Assembly: GCA_051453625.1 (NCBI GenBank)
Contig: JBOZIK010000001.1
Span: 250,547,311-250,570,418, forward strand
DNA length: 23,108 nt
Source of the DNA: Welwitschia mirabilis
Lineage: Eukaryota; Gnetophyta; Gnetopsida; Welwitschiales
Reading direction: 5' to 3'
The number at the start of each line of letters is the position of its first letter. Position 1 is the stretch's first letter. Positions 1-9,420 of the stretch are shown here, in pieces. The position numbers were made by a program, and so were the translations under genes. The notes under the pieces are model-generated. The model did no database searches and was not told the origin of the DNA. It saw only the letters and a list, made by a program, of their open reading frames with translations.

Positions 1-928
1 TCATGTCATTATATGGTTGGATTGTACTTCCATCATCATTTTTTGTGACTATATATTCTTTCCCTTATTGAAGATTACTTTCATTCTCTAAATGATTAGA
101 TTCATCAAAAAGATTATCAAGAAAGATAAGAGCATCATCTTCATCATTGATTGAAAGGTTTTTAATTTTCTCGTGATTGGATTTCTCATCTCGATTATCT
201 AATAGCAAATTAATGATAGGGATACAATCTAATATCTCAATATCATCATCTAATAAATAGTAATATTCATCCCAATTATTGAAATATTGGGTTGTGTTAT
301 TATCATCTCCCTTTTGCTTATCTCCGAATGAGTATAATGTTGAAGTTTGATTCACAATTCTATTTTAGTATTAAAAGCAAGAATCATCATTATATATGTT
401 TTCTTTATTTTCCTTAAGATAAGATGAAGTAAAATAGTTATGAGAATGTTGTGTTGTAAAAGATCTTTGAATATGTAATAGTTATTATTGCAAGTTTTCA
501 ACTAGTTTTTCCAAGCTCTTATTGGTTTTTTCTTGGTTCTTCGTCATTTTACCAATCATTTCTCTTAATGGATCTTTTTCTTCCTCATAGCAGTTGATGG
601 AAGATTGTTCTTCTTCGTAGAAATGCATGGAAGATGATTGGAATTAATAAAGATGATTGTAAGATATTTGACTAAATGAGAAGGAACCCCTAAAACATGG
701 AGAATCTTCATCATCATGTCTATATGAGGTTTGAAAAGAAAAGGGAAAAGAATAAGTAGATTGAAAAGAAGAAGGGTCCCAATTCCTATTTTCAATATTA
801 TTTTGTGATGGTCTCCCTCTTTCAGTAAAGATTCCTCAAAATGTTTTCTTACTAATATCCTCATCATTTAGCAAGTTTCTTCTCCTTTCAAAAAGAAGTT
901 CCACAATAGTTCTTCTATTACTATTCAT
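1..928 (-). pseudogene. Decayed gag-like reading frame of a retroelement, open to the window edge
   Basis: Read on the minus strand from an ATG at 928-926, one frame continues to the window edge with no net frameshift. It is broken only by stops at 838, 646, 487, 484, 373, 367 and 67 (first base of each on the minus strand). The N-terminus is basic (MNSNRRTIVELLFERRRNLL). A Ser/Glu-rich part follows, then a charged helical stretch at about 560-490 containing EMIGKMTKNQEKTNKSLEKL, which resembles a coiled coil. The C-terminal third is very acidic. An N-terminal helix plus coiled coil fits the non-capsid part of plant gag proteins, but I see no capsid core or zinc knuckle. An LTR-like promoter and leader lie upstream on the same strand (1474-3060), which supports the retroelement reading. 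It could also be an unrelated broken host gene. The 96-residue ORF inside it begins with GTG and is not a real start. Confidence 0.5.
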
Positions 929-1267
929 TGAAGAAAGCAAGAATAATAGAATAAAATAATTTTAATTCAAGATGATAAGGAAGATAAGTCCAATGAAGAT
1001 CAAGTTTCACTCTCTTGGATGTCTTATCATTCGAAATTGCTATTTCTTAACACTCAAAAGATGTGGATCATTATTGCAAATTAACTACAAAAAGAAAAGA
1101 AAATCTAAGGAAAAAAAAGAAAATCTAGAAATTTGTATACTTGTGTTATGCATACTTGAATTTTTATTTTGAAGTTGAATAATTCTTTTTTTGATATTTC
1201 TATTAATCAAGTTCTTTACCAATTAATATTTTGTCTTTCTACCAGAATTCTTTCTATCCTTGCATGT

Positions 1268-1473
1268 NNNNNNNNNNNNNNNNNNNNNNNNNNNNNNNNN
1301 NNNNNNNNNNNNNNNNNNNNNNNNNNNNNNNNNNNNNNNNNNNNNNNNNNNNNNNNNNNNNNNNNNNNNNNNNNNNNNNNNNNNNNNNNNNNNNNNNNNN
1401 NNNNNNNNNNNNNNNNNNNNNNNNNNNNNNNNNNNNNNNNNNNNNNNNNNNNNNNNNNNNNNNNNNNNNNNNN
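1268..1473. other. Assembly gap (206 N)
   Basis: Run of unknown bases. It lies between the gag-like pseudogene and the leader-like sequence, so continuity of that element across it is assumed, not seen. ORFs drawn across it are artefacts. Confidence 0.99.
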
Positions 1474-2593
1474 AAAAAAAAATGAAGAAAAATTGCAAAA
1501 ATTAGAAACTAATTACAAAATATTAAACTATGGTGCCCTCTGTCATTTGGATGATAGAGAACATAACAAGGTCCCTAAGAAAAATTATGGAAAATAAAGT
1601 TATAGAAATAAACCTACTTTAACCTAAGCTAAAAAAATATAGTAATAATTTAAATAAATAACCTAAACAGAGGATTCAAGATACTTATCTGGTTAGTAAC
1701 AATCCTCTTAGCTTCTTTCCTTCCCTGGTGATGATATCAAAATCTTGTGGTGTGAATTTATGAAATCTTGAAGCTCTTTAGGTAAACCTGTAAATCAAAT
1801 AACTTATTAAAAAACACATGCTAATATAGATAGGTGTTCACTAGAATGTTGTAATCCCAATGAAGGCACTAAGCTCAGAGTTAGAGAATTGATTTCCAAA
1901 GGTATTTTTAGTCTTTTATCTTTTATTGATAGAAATTAAATAATAAAGTAAATGCAAAGCAAGATTAATGAAGATGAAATGCAAGTGAATGGAAATGGAA
2001 TGAAATGGATTCTCTTGGTTCTTAATTCTTTTGTCATAAGGACTAGCGTCTAGCCTTTTTATCGTAAAGACTATCTTTATTATAAATCAAGTCAATTAAG
2101 AAGAGCATCTACTAATTCTTAACCAACATAAACTATGAGATTTACTAAGTAGAATATGCAATATGCAATATTGAATGAAAAGGAAATGCAATGCAAATCT
2201 ACTACTAACTAAGGTTAACCTTAATAAAGATTACCCTCATAATCTAAATAAATCAGAGAACTATCACTTAACTATGATTAACTTAAACCATAAGGGACAT
2301 TTACAGAATTGGAATAAAAAGAGTATTTGTATTGATTCAAAAAACTTTACATCCACTTACAATAGAATAACAACACCTCAATGGAAGAGACTTAATATAA
2401 CACTAAGGAAACCCCTTTTTGTAGCCACTGAATGAACCTCTTGCCCTTCAAGCTTATATCACAAGTATATCAGGTACCGAAGATGGTTTGGAAGAGGAGA
2501 GAAGGGTATTTACAGTTCTACAATGAAATTTCTAGAACCATAACTTTAGACATTGATGAATAAAATCGTAGCAGCCTACATGGGTCGCTTGAA

Positions 2594-2603
2594 TCTATTT
2601 ATA
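2594..2603 (-). promoter_or_regulatory. TATA box of the LTR-like region
   Basis: The minus strand reads TATAAATAGA, a near-consensus plant TATA box. It sits just downstream (in transcription sense) of the CATG-rich block and points towards the leader and the gag-like frame. Transcription would be expected to start about 30 bases further on, near 2565. Confidence 0.45.
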
Positions 2604-2639
2604 ATAATATGTATTTCAAAACATGTAAAAGCAGTTATC

Positions 2640-2850
2640 ATTCCCATTATCATGGGGATGATCATGGGGAAGACACCATGTATCACTTGCCCCATGTACC
2701 CCATGTGATGCCATTAGACCCATGGGTTATTCACCCATGTTATTGATGTGCTTGTCCTGCATTTCCTCTGGATGATGGAGAGGATGATGTACACACTCCA
2801 TGTGCTACCCATGTATTGCTCATATGTGCTCATGTGCGGCTATCATGATG
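2640..2850. repeat. GC-richer block with clustered CCATG motifs (U3-like)
   Basis: About ten CATG tetramers, many within CCCATG or CATGTG contexts, are packed into some 200 bp inside otherwise AT-rich DNA. The spacing is irregular, so this is not a simple tandem array. Its position just upstream of the minus-strand TATA box at 2603 fits a U3 enhancer region. The 82-residue ORF across its right half (2800-3048) has no recognisable domain. Confidence 0.45.
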
Positions 2851-3114
2851 GGTAGTTGTGCTATTGTCCTGGCTGTCGTGGAAATGATAGTGGGGATGAC
2901 AACTCTCCCAAGCTCCTCAAGTAGAGTAAATCAGTCTTCTTTACCTTTAGTCTTCCTTCAATATGCTAAGTATCAGGACATGCCTAAAATGCCTTCAATT
3001 ATGCTGAGAATTACATGTTTCCAAGATCATCATATCATTTCTCCATAATCATCAGAATTACATCTAAACATGTATAAATGTCCTACAAAAGTACTTCAAA
3101 TACATCATCAAATT

Positions 3115-3478
3115 CCTACAAATTGGCATCACAATAGTACAACTCCTATTCCTTGAGTAGAAGCATCTATGATAACTGTAAATAATTTATTTATATCTAT
3201 AATTTGAGAATCGGTGTTTTTGTAAGTAGGAACTTTAATCTAAGAAATGCCTCCTTGCATTTAACATCAAAGTGAAATGTAATTATTACTTTAATTAAGT
3301 TTACTAATAGCACTATAAGCTAAGAGAATCCTAAAATAAATTTCTAATAGGAGCTGGATAGAAACTTCATACTTGAGTGACATCTTTTAATTTTGGCCAT
3401 TTCCTTATGGCTTGTAATTTAGCTATGTCTATTGTAATTCCTTTACTGAAGATGATATGTCCTAATAACTAATTTCTA
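3115..3478 (-). pseudogene. RT-RNase H connection and start of RNase H, decayed
   Basis: The minus strand continues from RT into the usual connection region: a match to the 'KxxAIRxWPxP' segment is visible as KLQAIRKWPKLKDVTQV at about 3420-3370, followed by the F-x-x-LKxxLTxxPIL type segment (AFLRLKFLLTKTPILKL) at about 3265-3215. RNase H begins with FTVIIDASTQGIGVVLL at about 3182-3132, including the first catalytic Asp (3167-3165). A TGA at 3131-3129 follows. The reading frame changes several times and has stops. The remaining RNase H catalytic residues and all of integrase are missing. Confidence 0.75.
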
Positions 3479-3479
3479 T

Positions 3480-4200
3480 CTAAAGGAATTCACATTTGCT
3501 TAATTTTGCCTTGAATTTATGCTTGGAAAAAATCAATAGAATTTTTTTCAAATGTGCAATATGATCATCCCAGTTTTTAGAATATATTAGAATTTCATCT
3601 AAGAAGAAAATCAAAAATTTATCCAAGTATGATAAAAAAACATCATTCATTAAACTCATAAAAGTGGCTTGGAAATTTGTTAAAGCAAAAGGCATTACTA
3701 CAAATTCATAATATGCATATCTTATTTTGAAAGTAGTCTTGCAGATGTCTTTATTCTTGGTACAAATCTAATGGTCACTAGATTTTAAATCAATCTTTAA
3801 AAAGTACTTGACTCCTTGATCTAATAGGTCATCGATCCATGGTAGTGGGTACTTGTTCTTGATTGTTACTTTTTTGATTTGTCTGTAGTCAATGTAAAGC
3901 TACAAGGTAACATCTTTTTTCTTAACAAATAACACTAGTGCCCTACATGTTGATACACTAAGGTGAATCTTTCCTTCCAAAAATAGCTGTTTGATTTGTA
4001 ACTTTAGTTGTCTTAGTTCTACTATTGAGAATGTTAAGATGCTTTGGTTATTGGCTATGATTTAGGAATTAAATTGATTGTATTTCGTACTTTACTCTTG
4101 GATGGTAGTATTTTTAAATCCTTAAATACATCAAAAAATTCCTTTAATTCTTTTGGTATACTTAGAAGGATATTATTTATGATCTTTTGCCTATACTAGA
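3480..4200 (-). pseudogene. Ty3/gypsy reverse transcriptase domain, decayed
   Basis: This part would copy element RNA into DNA inside the virus-like particle. Landmarks on the minus strand, in order, are: a pre-RT linker with ELKEFFDVFKDLKILPSK (about 4152-4099); INLIPKS and PITKAS separated by a stop (about 4081-4033); the fingers segment ALVLFVKKKD (about 3942-3913); [20 protein letters not shown] (about 3903-3844); [15 protein letters not shown], two residues shorter than usual; RYAYYEFVVMPFALTN; and the active-site strand FLDEILIYS (about 3604-3576). The second Asp of the usual metal-binding pair is Glu here (D 3599-3597, E 3596-3594). Several stops and at least one frameshift (near 4035-4025) are present. 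The segment from 3695 to 3480 remains open for 71 residues. Confidence 0.9.
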
Positions 4201-4319
4201 GTAATGAACACTTGTTTCTTTTTGATAGCTTTTTAATTTGTTTGGGTGAGATTAAAAAGATATCCTTACTCTTTCCCTTCCCTCTAAAAATTCATTCTCC
4301 AAATAAATGGGATAGCCAT

Positions 4320-4730
4320 AAGGTTCTTTAGTAGAAGTTAGTTTAAATATTATATCTAACTAAGAAAGGAATTCCTAAAATGACATAGTATTCTCCAATT
4401 TGAAAGACATAAAACTTATTACTAAATTATAAGTTATGAATGGTAAAAGTAATAAGAGCAACAGTTCTATCATGTGTAAGAACATTGCCTCCTACAACTC
4501 CTATGACAGATTCTTATTCTTTGAAAATAGTAATATTTAATTTGTAAAATAAAGATGGTGAAATGAAATTATGTAATGCACCATTATCAACTAGGAATGA
4601 AACAACAAAAGATGAAATATGATCATATAATTCCAAGATAAAGTATTTGTTGTGAATAACACCTCTTTGAATGGCATCATAGACTCTTTTTGATAGCATG
4701 AGTTAATTCTAAAGAGTTTAAGATCAATTG
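4320..4730 (-). pseudogene. Retropepsin-type protease domain, decayed
   Basis: The protease would cut the polyprotein during particle maturation. The sequence FLVDNGALHNFISPSLFYKL corresponds to the aspartic protease signature (D-S/T-G-A...NFIS). The catalytic Asp is at 4588-4586 but the next residue is Asn instead of Ser/Thr. A flap-like segment (FYVFQIGEYYVILGIPFLVR) ends in the ILG hallmark near 4380 and is in the same frame after two stops. It is followed by a short linker with a frameshift near 4265. Position between gag zinc knuckle and RT is as expected for Ty3/gypsy. Confidence 0.8.
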
Positions 4731-4739
4731 TGCTAAGGA

Positions 4740-5835
4740 ACATTTAATGGTTATGCTTTAGAAGGATAGTTCTTGATAATGTGGCCTTTCTTGTGGCACT
4801 GATGGTAAGTGAAGTTTGTTTCGTATGGCTTCCTTACTAGTGGTGCAGTTAAAAAAGGATGTCTATCTTTCTAGTATGATTGGTATGTCCATCTATTCTC
4901 TTATCCTTGGAGATACTACCTTTTTTTTCAATACGCATCTTATATAGACTTGATTTACAAAGTAGGGAGAATAGTTTAAAGTTTAGGTGACAAAATCCCA
5001 ATAAAAATATTAATTAGTTACTTTTAAAAAAAATTCTTTTAGTACTTCATAAGGCACTGAAATTCTAAACAATGTTTATCTAATGGACATTTATCTAGGC
5101 ATAGGCATTAGAATTCCACTGTTTGTTCTTTAATAAAATCTTCTAAAATGAACTTCTTTTTAAACTCTTTAATAAAAGTATCTCATGAAATCCTATGTGT
5201 GTGCTTTTATTGATACCTAGACCACCATTCCTATGTGTTGCCTGCAAGAAATGTAATAGCATATACACACTATCTTTTCGAAGGTATATTTTGAAGTTGA
5301 AAATAGTTCTCTAATTATCGGATCCATGATATGGCTTTCTCACTTGTTTCAACATTGCCTTCTTAGGTTTTTAAATGTATCATCTTTGCAAGTTCTTCTC
5401 CTTCTTGTTGTTCAATGTTAGAATGGTTGGATATATTTCCTAGAAAAGCTTGAAGATTGGCCTCCATGTTTAGTAACCCCATTTGGATGTTTTTGAGGTT
5501 AATATTGGTTGTAGGAGTATGTTGTCCTAATGTAGATTGTATTTCTTGAGATTCCCTTGGATTGGATTCTATAGATATTTCTTCTAGACGAGAAAGAAGG
5601 CTATCGAGCCCACTAACTAACTGTACATTTTATGAGTGGATATTGTTAATATGGCCTTTTAGTGCATGGATTCACTCATTGAACCTATGTTTGGGGTTCA
5701 ACGTCCTCCTAAACTCATATGCCTTTATCTTATTTTGTAGGTGTTTTCTTACTCTTCCTCTATTTTTTCCTTTAGTGATGCTACCTTTTTATAGTGTTGT
5801 TGGTGGTAGTTGGGGACTTGTAATCACCTAGTAAT
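4740..5835 (-). pseudogene. Ty3/gypsy gag (capsid and nucleocapsid), decayed
   Basis: Gag forms the virus-like particle. Reading down the minus strand from about 5835: a basic N-terminal segment (GSITKGKNRGRVRKHLQNK, about 5788-5730); a leucine-heptad stretch (LVSGLDSLLSRLEEI, about 5618-5574); a linker (about 5560-5360); and the retrotransposon gag core, with W-I-R then LENYFQLQNIP and ITFLAGNT, a stop, EWWSRYQ (about 5325-5207) and TFIKEFKKKF. A zinc-knuckle relic at 4807-4766 has spacing C-x2-C-x4-H-x4-C, but the first and last Cys are Tyr. In-frame stops are scattered through the core (for example in K-R-stop-C-V-Y at about 5277). I found no clear ATG, so the upper end is approximate. Confidence 0.8.
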
Positions 5836-5939
5836 TAAGAAAACAGTTAGAGAAAATAGTTTCTAGTAATTACCTTAACAAATTTTCTCACATGGCTAAC
5901 AACTAGCACTGGGGTTTTGTGTGTTATTGTCCATCTAGA

Positions 5940-6505
5940 GATGGTGTCAGGGACTCAAGTGTGATATCAGACATCTTTATATATTAAGTGAGTGTGATGT
6001 CAGACCATCAAGTGTGACATCAGAGCCCTTGTACCAGTGAATGAAAGAGGTGATCTCAAAGATGCGATGGACAATTCTAGGCTTGCGAGTGACAAGTGTA
6101 ACATTAGACACTCAAGTATAACATCAATTATTCAAGTGTGATGCCAAAACCTTTTGTGTTAACATGTAACCTTCCAAGTGTGACATCGACCACTCAAGTG
6201 TGAAGTTTAAATTTAAGGGGCTTTGAAGTATGACACTGAGTTTAGTAAGACCAAGTACAATGTTAGCCTTTGAAGTACAACATCGGCCTTCAAAGTTTAA
6301 CATCAGCCATCTAAGAGTAAAATGTTGGTCATTTGGGAGTGCAATGTCAACTTTAAAGTGCGATATCATTCATCTGAAAGTGCAACATCAGCCTCTAAAG
6401 TGCGATGTTGGCCATCTGGGAGTGCGATGTCAGCCTTTTGGAAGTGTCACTTTAGCCTTTGAAGTGTGATATTAGCCATTTGGAAGTGTGACATCGGCCT
6501 TTAAT
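5940..6505. repeat. Degenerate tandem repeat, unit about 20-22 bp, in the retroelement leader
   Basis: The plus strand repeats variants of GAAGTGYGATGTCAGCCNTT roughly every 20-22 bases, with a tendency to alternate (CATTTGGAAGTGTGAC... / CTTTGAAGTGTGAT...), giving a higher-order period near 42. Units are clearest at 6230-6505 and more decayed at 5940-6200. It lies directly before gag in the transcription sense of the Ty3/gypsy element and after the antisense gene's promoter in the other sense. The open frames here (6230-6469 plus, 6124-6369 minus) are repeat translations, not genes. Confidence 0.75.
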
Positions 6506-6613
6506 TTACTATAGTTTAGGGCCTTTGATGATTTTTTTATTAGTTAACTAGAGTTGTTTGTATTTAACTGAGGTTTAATTAACTATGATTAACTATTATT
6601 TTAGGATTGGGTT

Positions 6614-6638
6614 AAACCCTAGTTTATCATTATAAATA
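6614..6638 (+). promoter_or_regulatory. Telo-box and TATA box of the antisense gene
   Basis: AAACCCTA (6614-6621) matches the plant telo-box, and TATAAATA (6631-6638) is a consensus TATA box. Both are on the plus strand, about 250 bp before the ATG at 6891. The transcript would start near 6665. Between them and the gene lies a strongly pyrimidine-rich tract (6700-6800) ending in TGTAG (6807-6811), which could be the 3' end of a 5'-UTR intron. The orientation is opposite to gag-pol. Confidence 0.45.
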
Positions 6639-6699
6639 ACTCCATGATCCCTCCATTTTTTACTTATTTTATCACGTGGCTTCATAGTCAAGTTGGTAA

Positions 6700-6811
6700 T
6701 TCTTTTATTTATTCTTTCACTTGTCTCTATCTTTTATATTTTTATTTTCTTTTTTTCTTTTATTTTAATATTTTCTTTTTATTTTTCTTTTTCTTTTTTG
6801 TTTTGGTGTAG
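6700..6811 (+). other. Pyrimidine-rich tract ending in a possible splice acceptor
   Basis: The plus strand is dominated by T with scattered C for about 100 bases and ends in TTTTGGTGTAG followed by GCCC. This fits a plant intron 3' end in the 5' UTR of the antisense gene. On the minus strand the same DNA is a polypurine tract, but no LTR edge abuts it. Confidence 0.35.
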
Positions 6812-8004
6812 GCCCTTTCACAACCTACTTTACTTATAAATACAAGTTCCCTCTAACATTTATGGAAGCACTTCTTCATTTGGTTAAGGTATGGATTCTA
6901 GACTTTGCTCTATAATTTCTTGATATTCTACTAATGTTAGCTTTGCAGATTTGAAAATACAACAACGTGCTTTAGATCAAGGAATGTCTTGGATTTTTTT
7001 CTCTAGTATCTTAGAACTTTGTGACCTTCCATCTTTCCATATTCATCATCCTACCGTTTTTTTCATTCTGGATTCCTTATATTCCTCCTTTAATTTAGAT
7101 ACTAATACCATTATCCATCCTTGACATTGTCCAATTCAAATTTTAGAAGAGAGCATCCTACTAGTCTTTGGAATAAGTGAGGGTAATTGCATTTCTTCCA
7201 AAGTCTCTTATTCAATGAGAAATTTCATTACTTCTTGTTCAATTACTTGAATGATGTTTTGTATATGTAAGAAGTGGATACCCACCACCATGGTATTACT
7301 ACTGTTAATTTTACCACTCCATATTTTGTAGCTTATGAGGAGCTAATTGCTAGTAGGATCTTTCTTCATGACTGAGTAAGTGATATTCCCATCTACATAA
7401 TTTACTTGTTCCCTTTTTTGACTAGTGGAGTTTCTTTCGACTGAGCCTCGGTTCTCTATTCTTCTACTCTTTCCCAGTTGACCCACTTAAAGAGGAATGG
7501 GCATAGGGAGAAGTGTTTTTGTGGCCATATTTTACAAGATTTAAATTTTACTTCTATGGGTCTAAGGGATCTATAACCATTCAGGGTTATTTTTGTAGAT
7601 TCCTCTTATGTTTTGGCTCCTTATGAGATCCTTACTCAATTTTTTTTTTACATCTTTCTTCTTCTCATCTATGGAGGGTAAATGCTCTAGGAGTTATGAA
7701 CTTAGAGAGACATCTTAGGATGCTTTTTCTATTCATCTAAGGTATGCGTTTTGCTAAGAAATCTTTCTGTTAAGTATATTTCTAATAACTCTAATTTTTA
7801 GCATTTGGTGTTTTGCAGATGAGTAAGGCTTTAGAATTTTATGCCTTTTTTTATGGGAAATGTGACAAATCTTTAGTAAATCACCTTATGCCTATGAAAC
7901 CAAGAGATGAAGAGGATGCATTCCTTAACTTTTTTAACAACACTAGTCCTATGGGTTATCATCTACTACTATCTCTTTTCTCTTTTTATTTCTTTTCTTC
8001 TTCT

Positions 8005-8008
<4 letters not shown>

Positions 8009-8057
<49 letters not shown>
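8009..8057 (+). repeat. (CT)n microsatellite inside a probable intron
   Basis: About 24 CT units with almost no interruption. They are flanked by C/T-rich DNA and followed 40 bases later by TTATTTCAG at 8090-8098, a good plant acceptor. They therefore lie in the pyrimidine tract of a likely intron of the antisense gene. The tail of the 85-residue ORF here (Leu/Ser run) is just this repeat. Confidence 0.9.
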
Positions 8058-8059
<2 letters not shown>

Positions 8060-8607
8060 CTTTTTTTTGACACAAGTGTTTAATGATTTTATTTCAGACT
8101 CCTTGTGCAAAGAATTTGGTTGAGAAGGATATGGATCTTACCCTGTAACCTCCAGATAAGATCTCTCTTTGGTAGCTAAGGGAGGAGTGCATCAGATGTA
8201 AGTGAAAATTTTCCTTCTGTTTCTTTTATTGACCTCTTCATAAATTTATTTTTCTCTTTTAAATCTCAAGGGGAAGAGGTACTTAATAATTTTGACATCT
8301 TAATGGATTAGGGGGATATGTCCTATTCCACCTCCTATTTTCAGCCTCCAGGTCAAATTTTTCTTGTTGGTTATTCTTCTCCAAAACCTTCTCATCCCTA
8401 AATATAGATTCACAATCTATTGTAAATGAACAAGACCAAGTCTCTTATCGCATTGATCAGATCCTATCAGTGGCATAGGTCTTGTACCCAAAGGTCAAAG
8501 AGTTGATGAATCAGATAGGGGATTACCAGTTCCTTTACATTCTTCTGCATGCATAGGTCACACATTCTTCATGCTTAAATGATGTCTATATCCATTGTCG
8601 ATCTAAG

Positions 8608-8675
8608 GTAATAGATGTACAAAAGACTTCAAATATATTTGTTCTATGTATTTCACTCCCCATTATTCTCCACAG
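8608..8675 (+). other. Probable intron of the antisense gene
   Basis: The donor context is TCTAAG followed by GTAATAG at 8608, and the acceptor is TTCTCCACAG ending at 8675; the length is 68 bp. Removing it joins the frame ending in YIHCRSK to the frame that contains MIDMMKSFYC in phase 0. Two TGA codons (8676, 8682) follow the junction, consistent with later decay. Frame continuity across the excision is the main support. Confidence 0.5.
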
Positions 8676-9394
8676 TGAGAATGACCTGCTCCACTCCAAG
8701 ATTTCTATAACATGATTGATATGATGAAGTCATTTTACTGCATGATCCATCGTGGGATTAAAGGGTGGGAGTCCATGAGTGATTTCCTTCATATGCTAGA
8801 AAATGAGGTGGAGAAAATGCATTTATTAGAGAAGAAGTCATGGGTAGATGCTTCACGGATGACTGTAATAAAAGAAAATCATGCTCTCTTTTTTGCTCGA
8901 CTAGTAAAGAGTGAGAGGATGATTTAGGCTTGTGCAAATCAGTTAGCCATTACTATTGATGACATCAATATGCTATATCACGGTGGAAAGCTCTTGAAGA
9001 AACATTTATTGGGAATTTTGGTTACTTGTAGTAAGCTTCATATGAAGTTATATAAGTAGCCATATCCTATTACTGGGGTAAATTCTATAGTGGCTTTGTC
9101 TTCAGTTGAAATTAGTACTGTGATGATTCCTACACAACCTACTGAGATGGAAGTAGTTCCAGGTGGCATGGAGCCTCTTATTCCAAGTGCGAAGGGTTAC
9201 AACCCTGTTACCTTATCTGTGAAGGAACTCCTTTCTTCTTAGTAGTGTTGTTTAATTTTTTCTTTGTCAAGATGTCATGCACACTTTTGTCACTGACACT
9301 TTGTGTTCTTTAATCATCATATTCTTGTTCTTTTATGTACTATTTTGCCTTTGGCTATTTAATTTATAAACTAAATTTCTTCCTTGTTTTTCGT

Positions 9395-9415
9395 CAAGTG
9401 GCGGTTTACCACTTG
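9395..9415 (-). promoter_or_regulatory. Perfect stem-loop beside the primer binding site
   Basis: CAAGTGG (9395-9401) and CCACTTG (9409-9415) form a 7-bp stem around a 7-base loop. In the element's RNA sense it begins five bases after the PBS (9433-9421). Structures in this position in retroviral and retrotransposon leaders often serve in dimerisation, packaging or priming control. That role is an inference here. Confidence 0.5.
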
Positions 9416-9420
9416 TTATT

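Larger units (their letters stand above)
1474..3060 (-). mobile_element. LTR-like promoter region plus untranslated leader of a second retroelement
   Basis: There is no coding frame on either strand. On the minus strand the order is a GC-richer, CATG-rich block (2850-2640), a TATA box (2603-2594), about 800 bp of transcribed-looking AT-rich DNA, and then a leader leading towards the gag-like frame at 928. This is the U3-R-U5-leader order of an LTR retrotransposon. The outer boundary is placed near 3054-3120 because RNase H similarity of the neighbouring element stops there. TG-type starts are available at 3054 and 3120 and I cannot choose between them. No PBS was recognised. The LTR end towards the leader is undefined. 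Confidence 0.4.
6891..9242 (+). pseudogene. Antisense additional ORF: plant mobile domain-like protein, decayed, with introns
   Basis: Starting at ATG 6891 the frame MDSRLCSIIS, a stop (TGA 6921), FADLKIQQRALDQGMSW and ILDSLYSSFNLDTNTIIHP reaches a second stop (TGA 7122) and then IQILEESILLVFGISEGN. This has the spacing of the plant mobile domain (PMD) signature: a helix, 'hTHTFhhP-GE', then 'hTLEDVxhLhGLPhxG'. After an indel near 7225 another frame runs to about 7675 with four stops. MSKALEFYAFFYGKCDKSL (7819 on) follows a TTTTGCAG acceptor. The C-terminal half contains IDQILSVA, KELMNQIGDYQFLYILLHA, then an intron-like 8608-8675, then a charged helix (NEVEKMHLLEKKSWVDASRM) and a terminal TAG at 9240-9242. 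Stops at 8925 and 9057 interrupt it. PMD proteins are found in host genes and captured in transposons; their function is poorly known. PMD assignment is by eye only. Confidence 0.6.

Noticed and set aside
565-867. 100-residue minus-strand ORF
   Set aside because: It is an overlapping frame of the gag-like pseudogene. The parallel frame has the charged, helical composition expected and continues much further.
972-1172. 66-residue plus-strand ORF before the gap
   Set aside because: Low-complexity Lys/Leu-rich frame in AT-rich DNA, opposite to the gag-like frame, with no other support.
1169-1597. ORFs running across the 206-N gap
   Set aside because: Their length comes from unknown bases read as X.
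2175-2435. 86-residue plus-strand ORF
   Set aside because: Falls in the minus-strand leader-like region. The sequence shows no domain and the AT-rich codon use is like the surroundings.
2800-3048. 82-residue plus-strand ORF rich in Cys and Met
   Set aside because: It lies in the CATG-rich LTR-like block, whose repeats explain the composition, and it has no domain or promoter in that orientation.
5562-5831. 89-residue hydrophobic plus-strand ORF
   Set aside because: It is the complement of the basic and heptad N-terminal part of gag.
6124-6469. Two open frames, one on each strand
   Set aside because: Both are translations of the 20-22 bp tandem repeat.
5940-6505. CRISPR-like array
   Set aside because: Repeats are short, imperfect and without unique spacers, and the context is a eukaryotic retroelement.
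6841-6948. Upstream exon starting at ATG 6862 spliced to 6949
   Set aside because: The donor GGTATGG and acceptor GCAG look fair, but the joined frame hits a stop at once. Reading from ATG 6891 without splicing gives the PMD-like frame.
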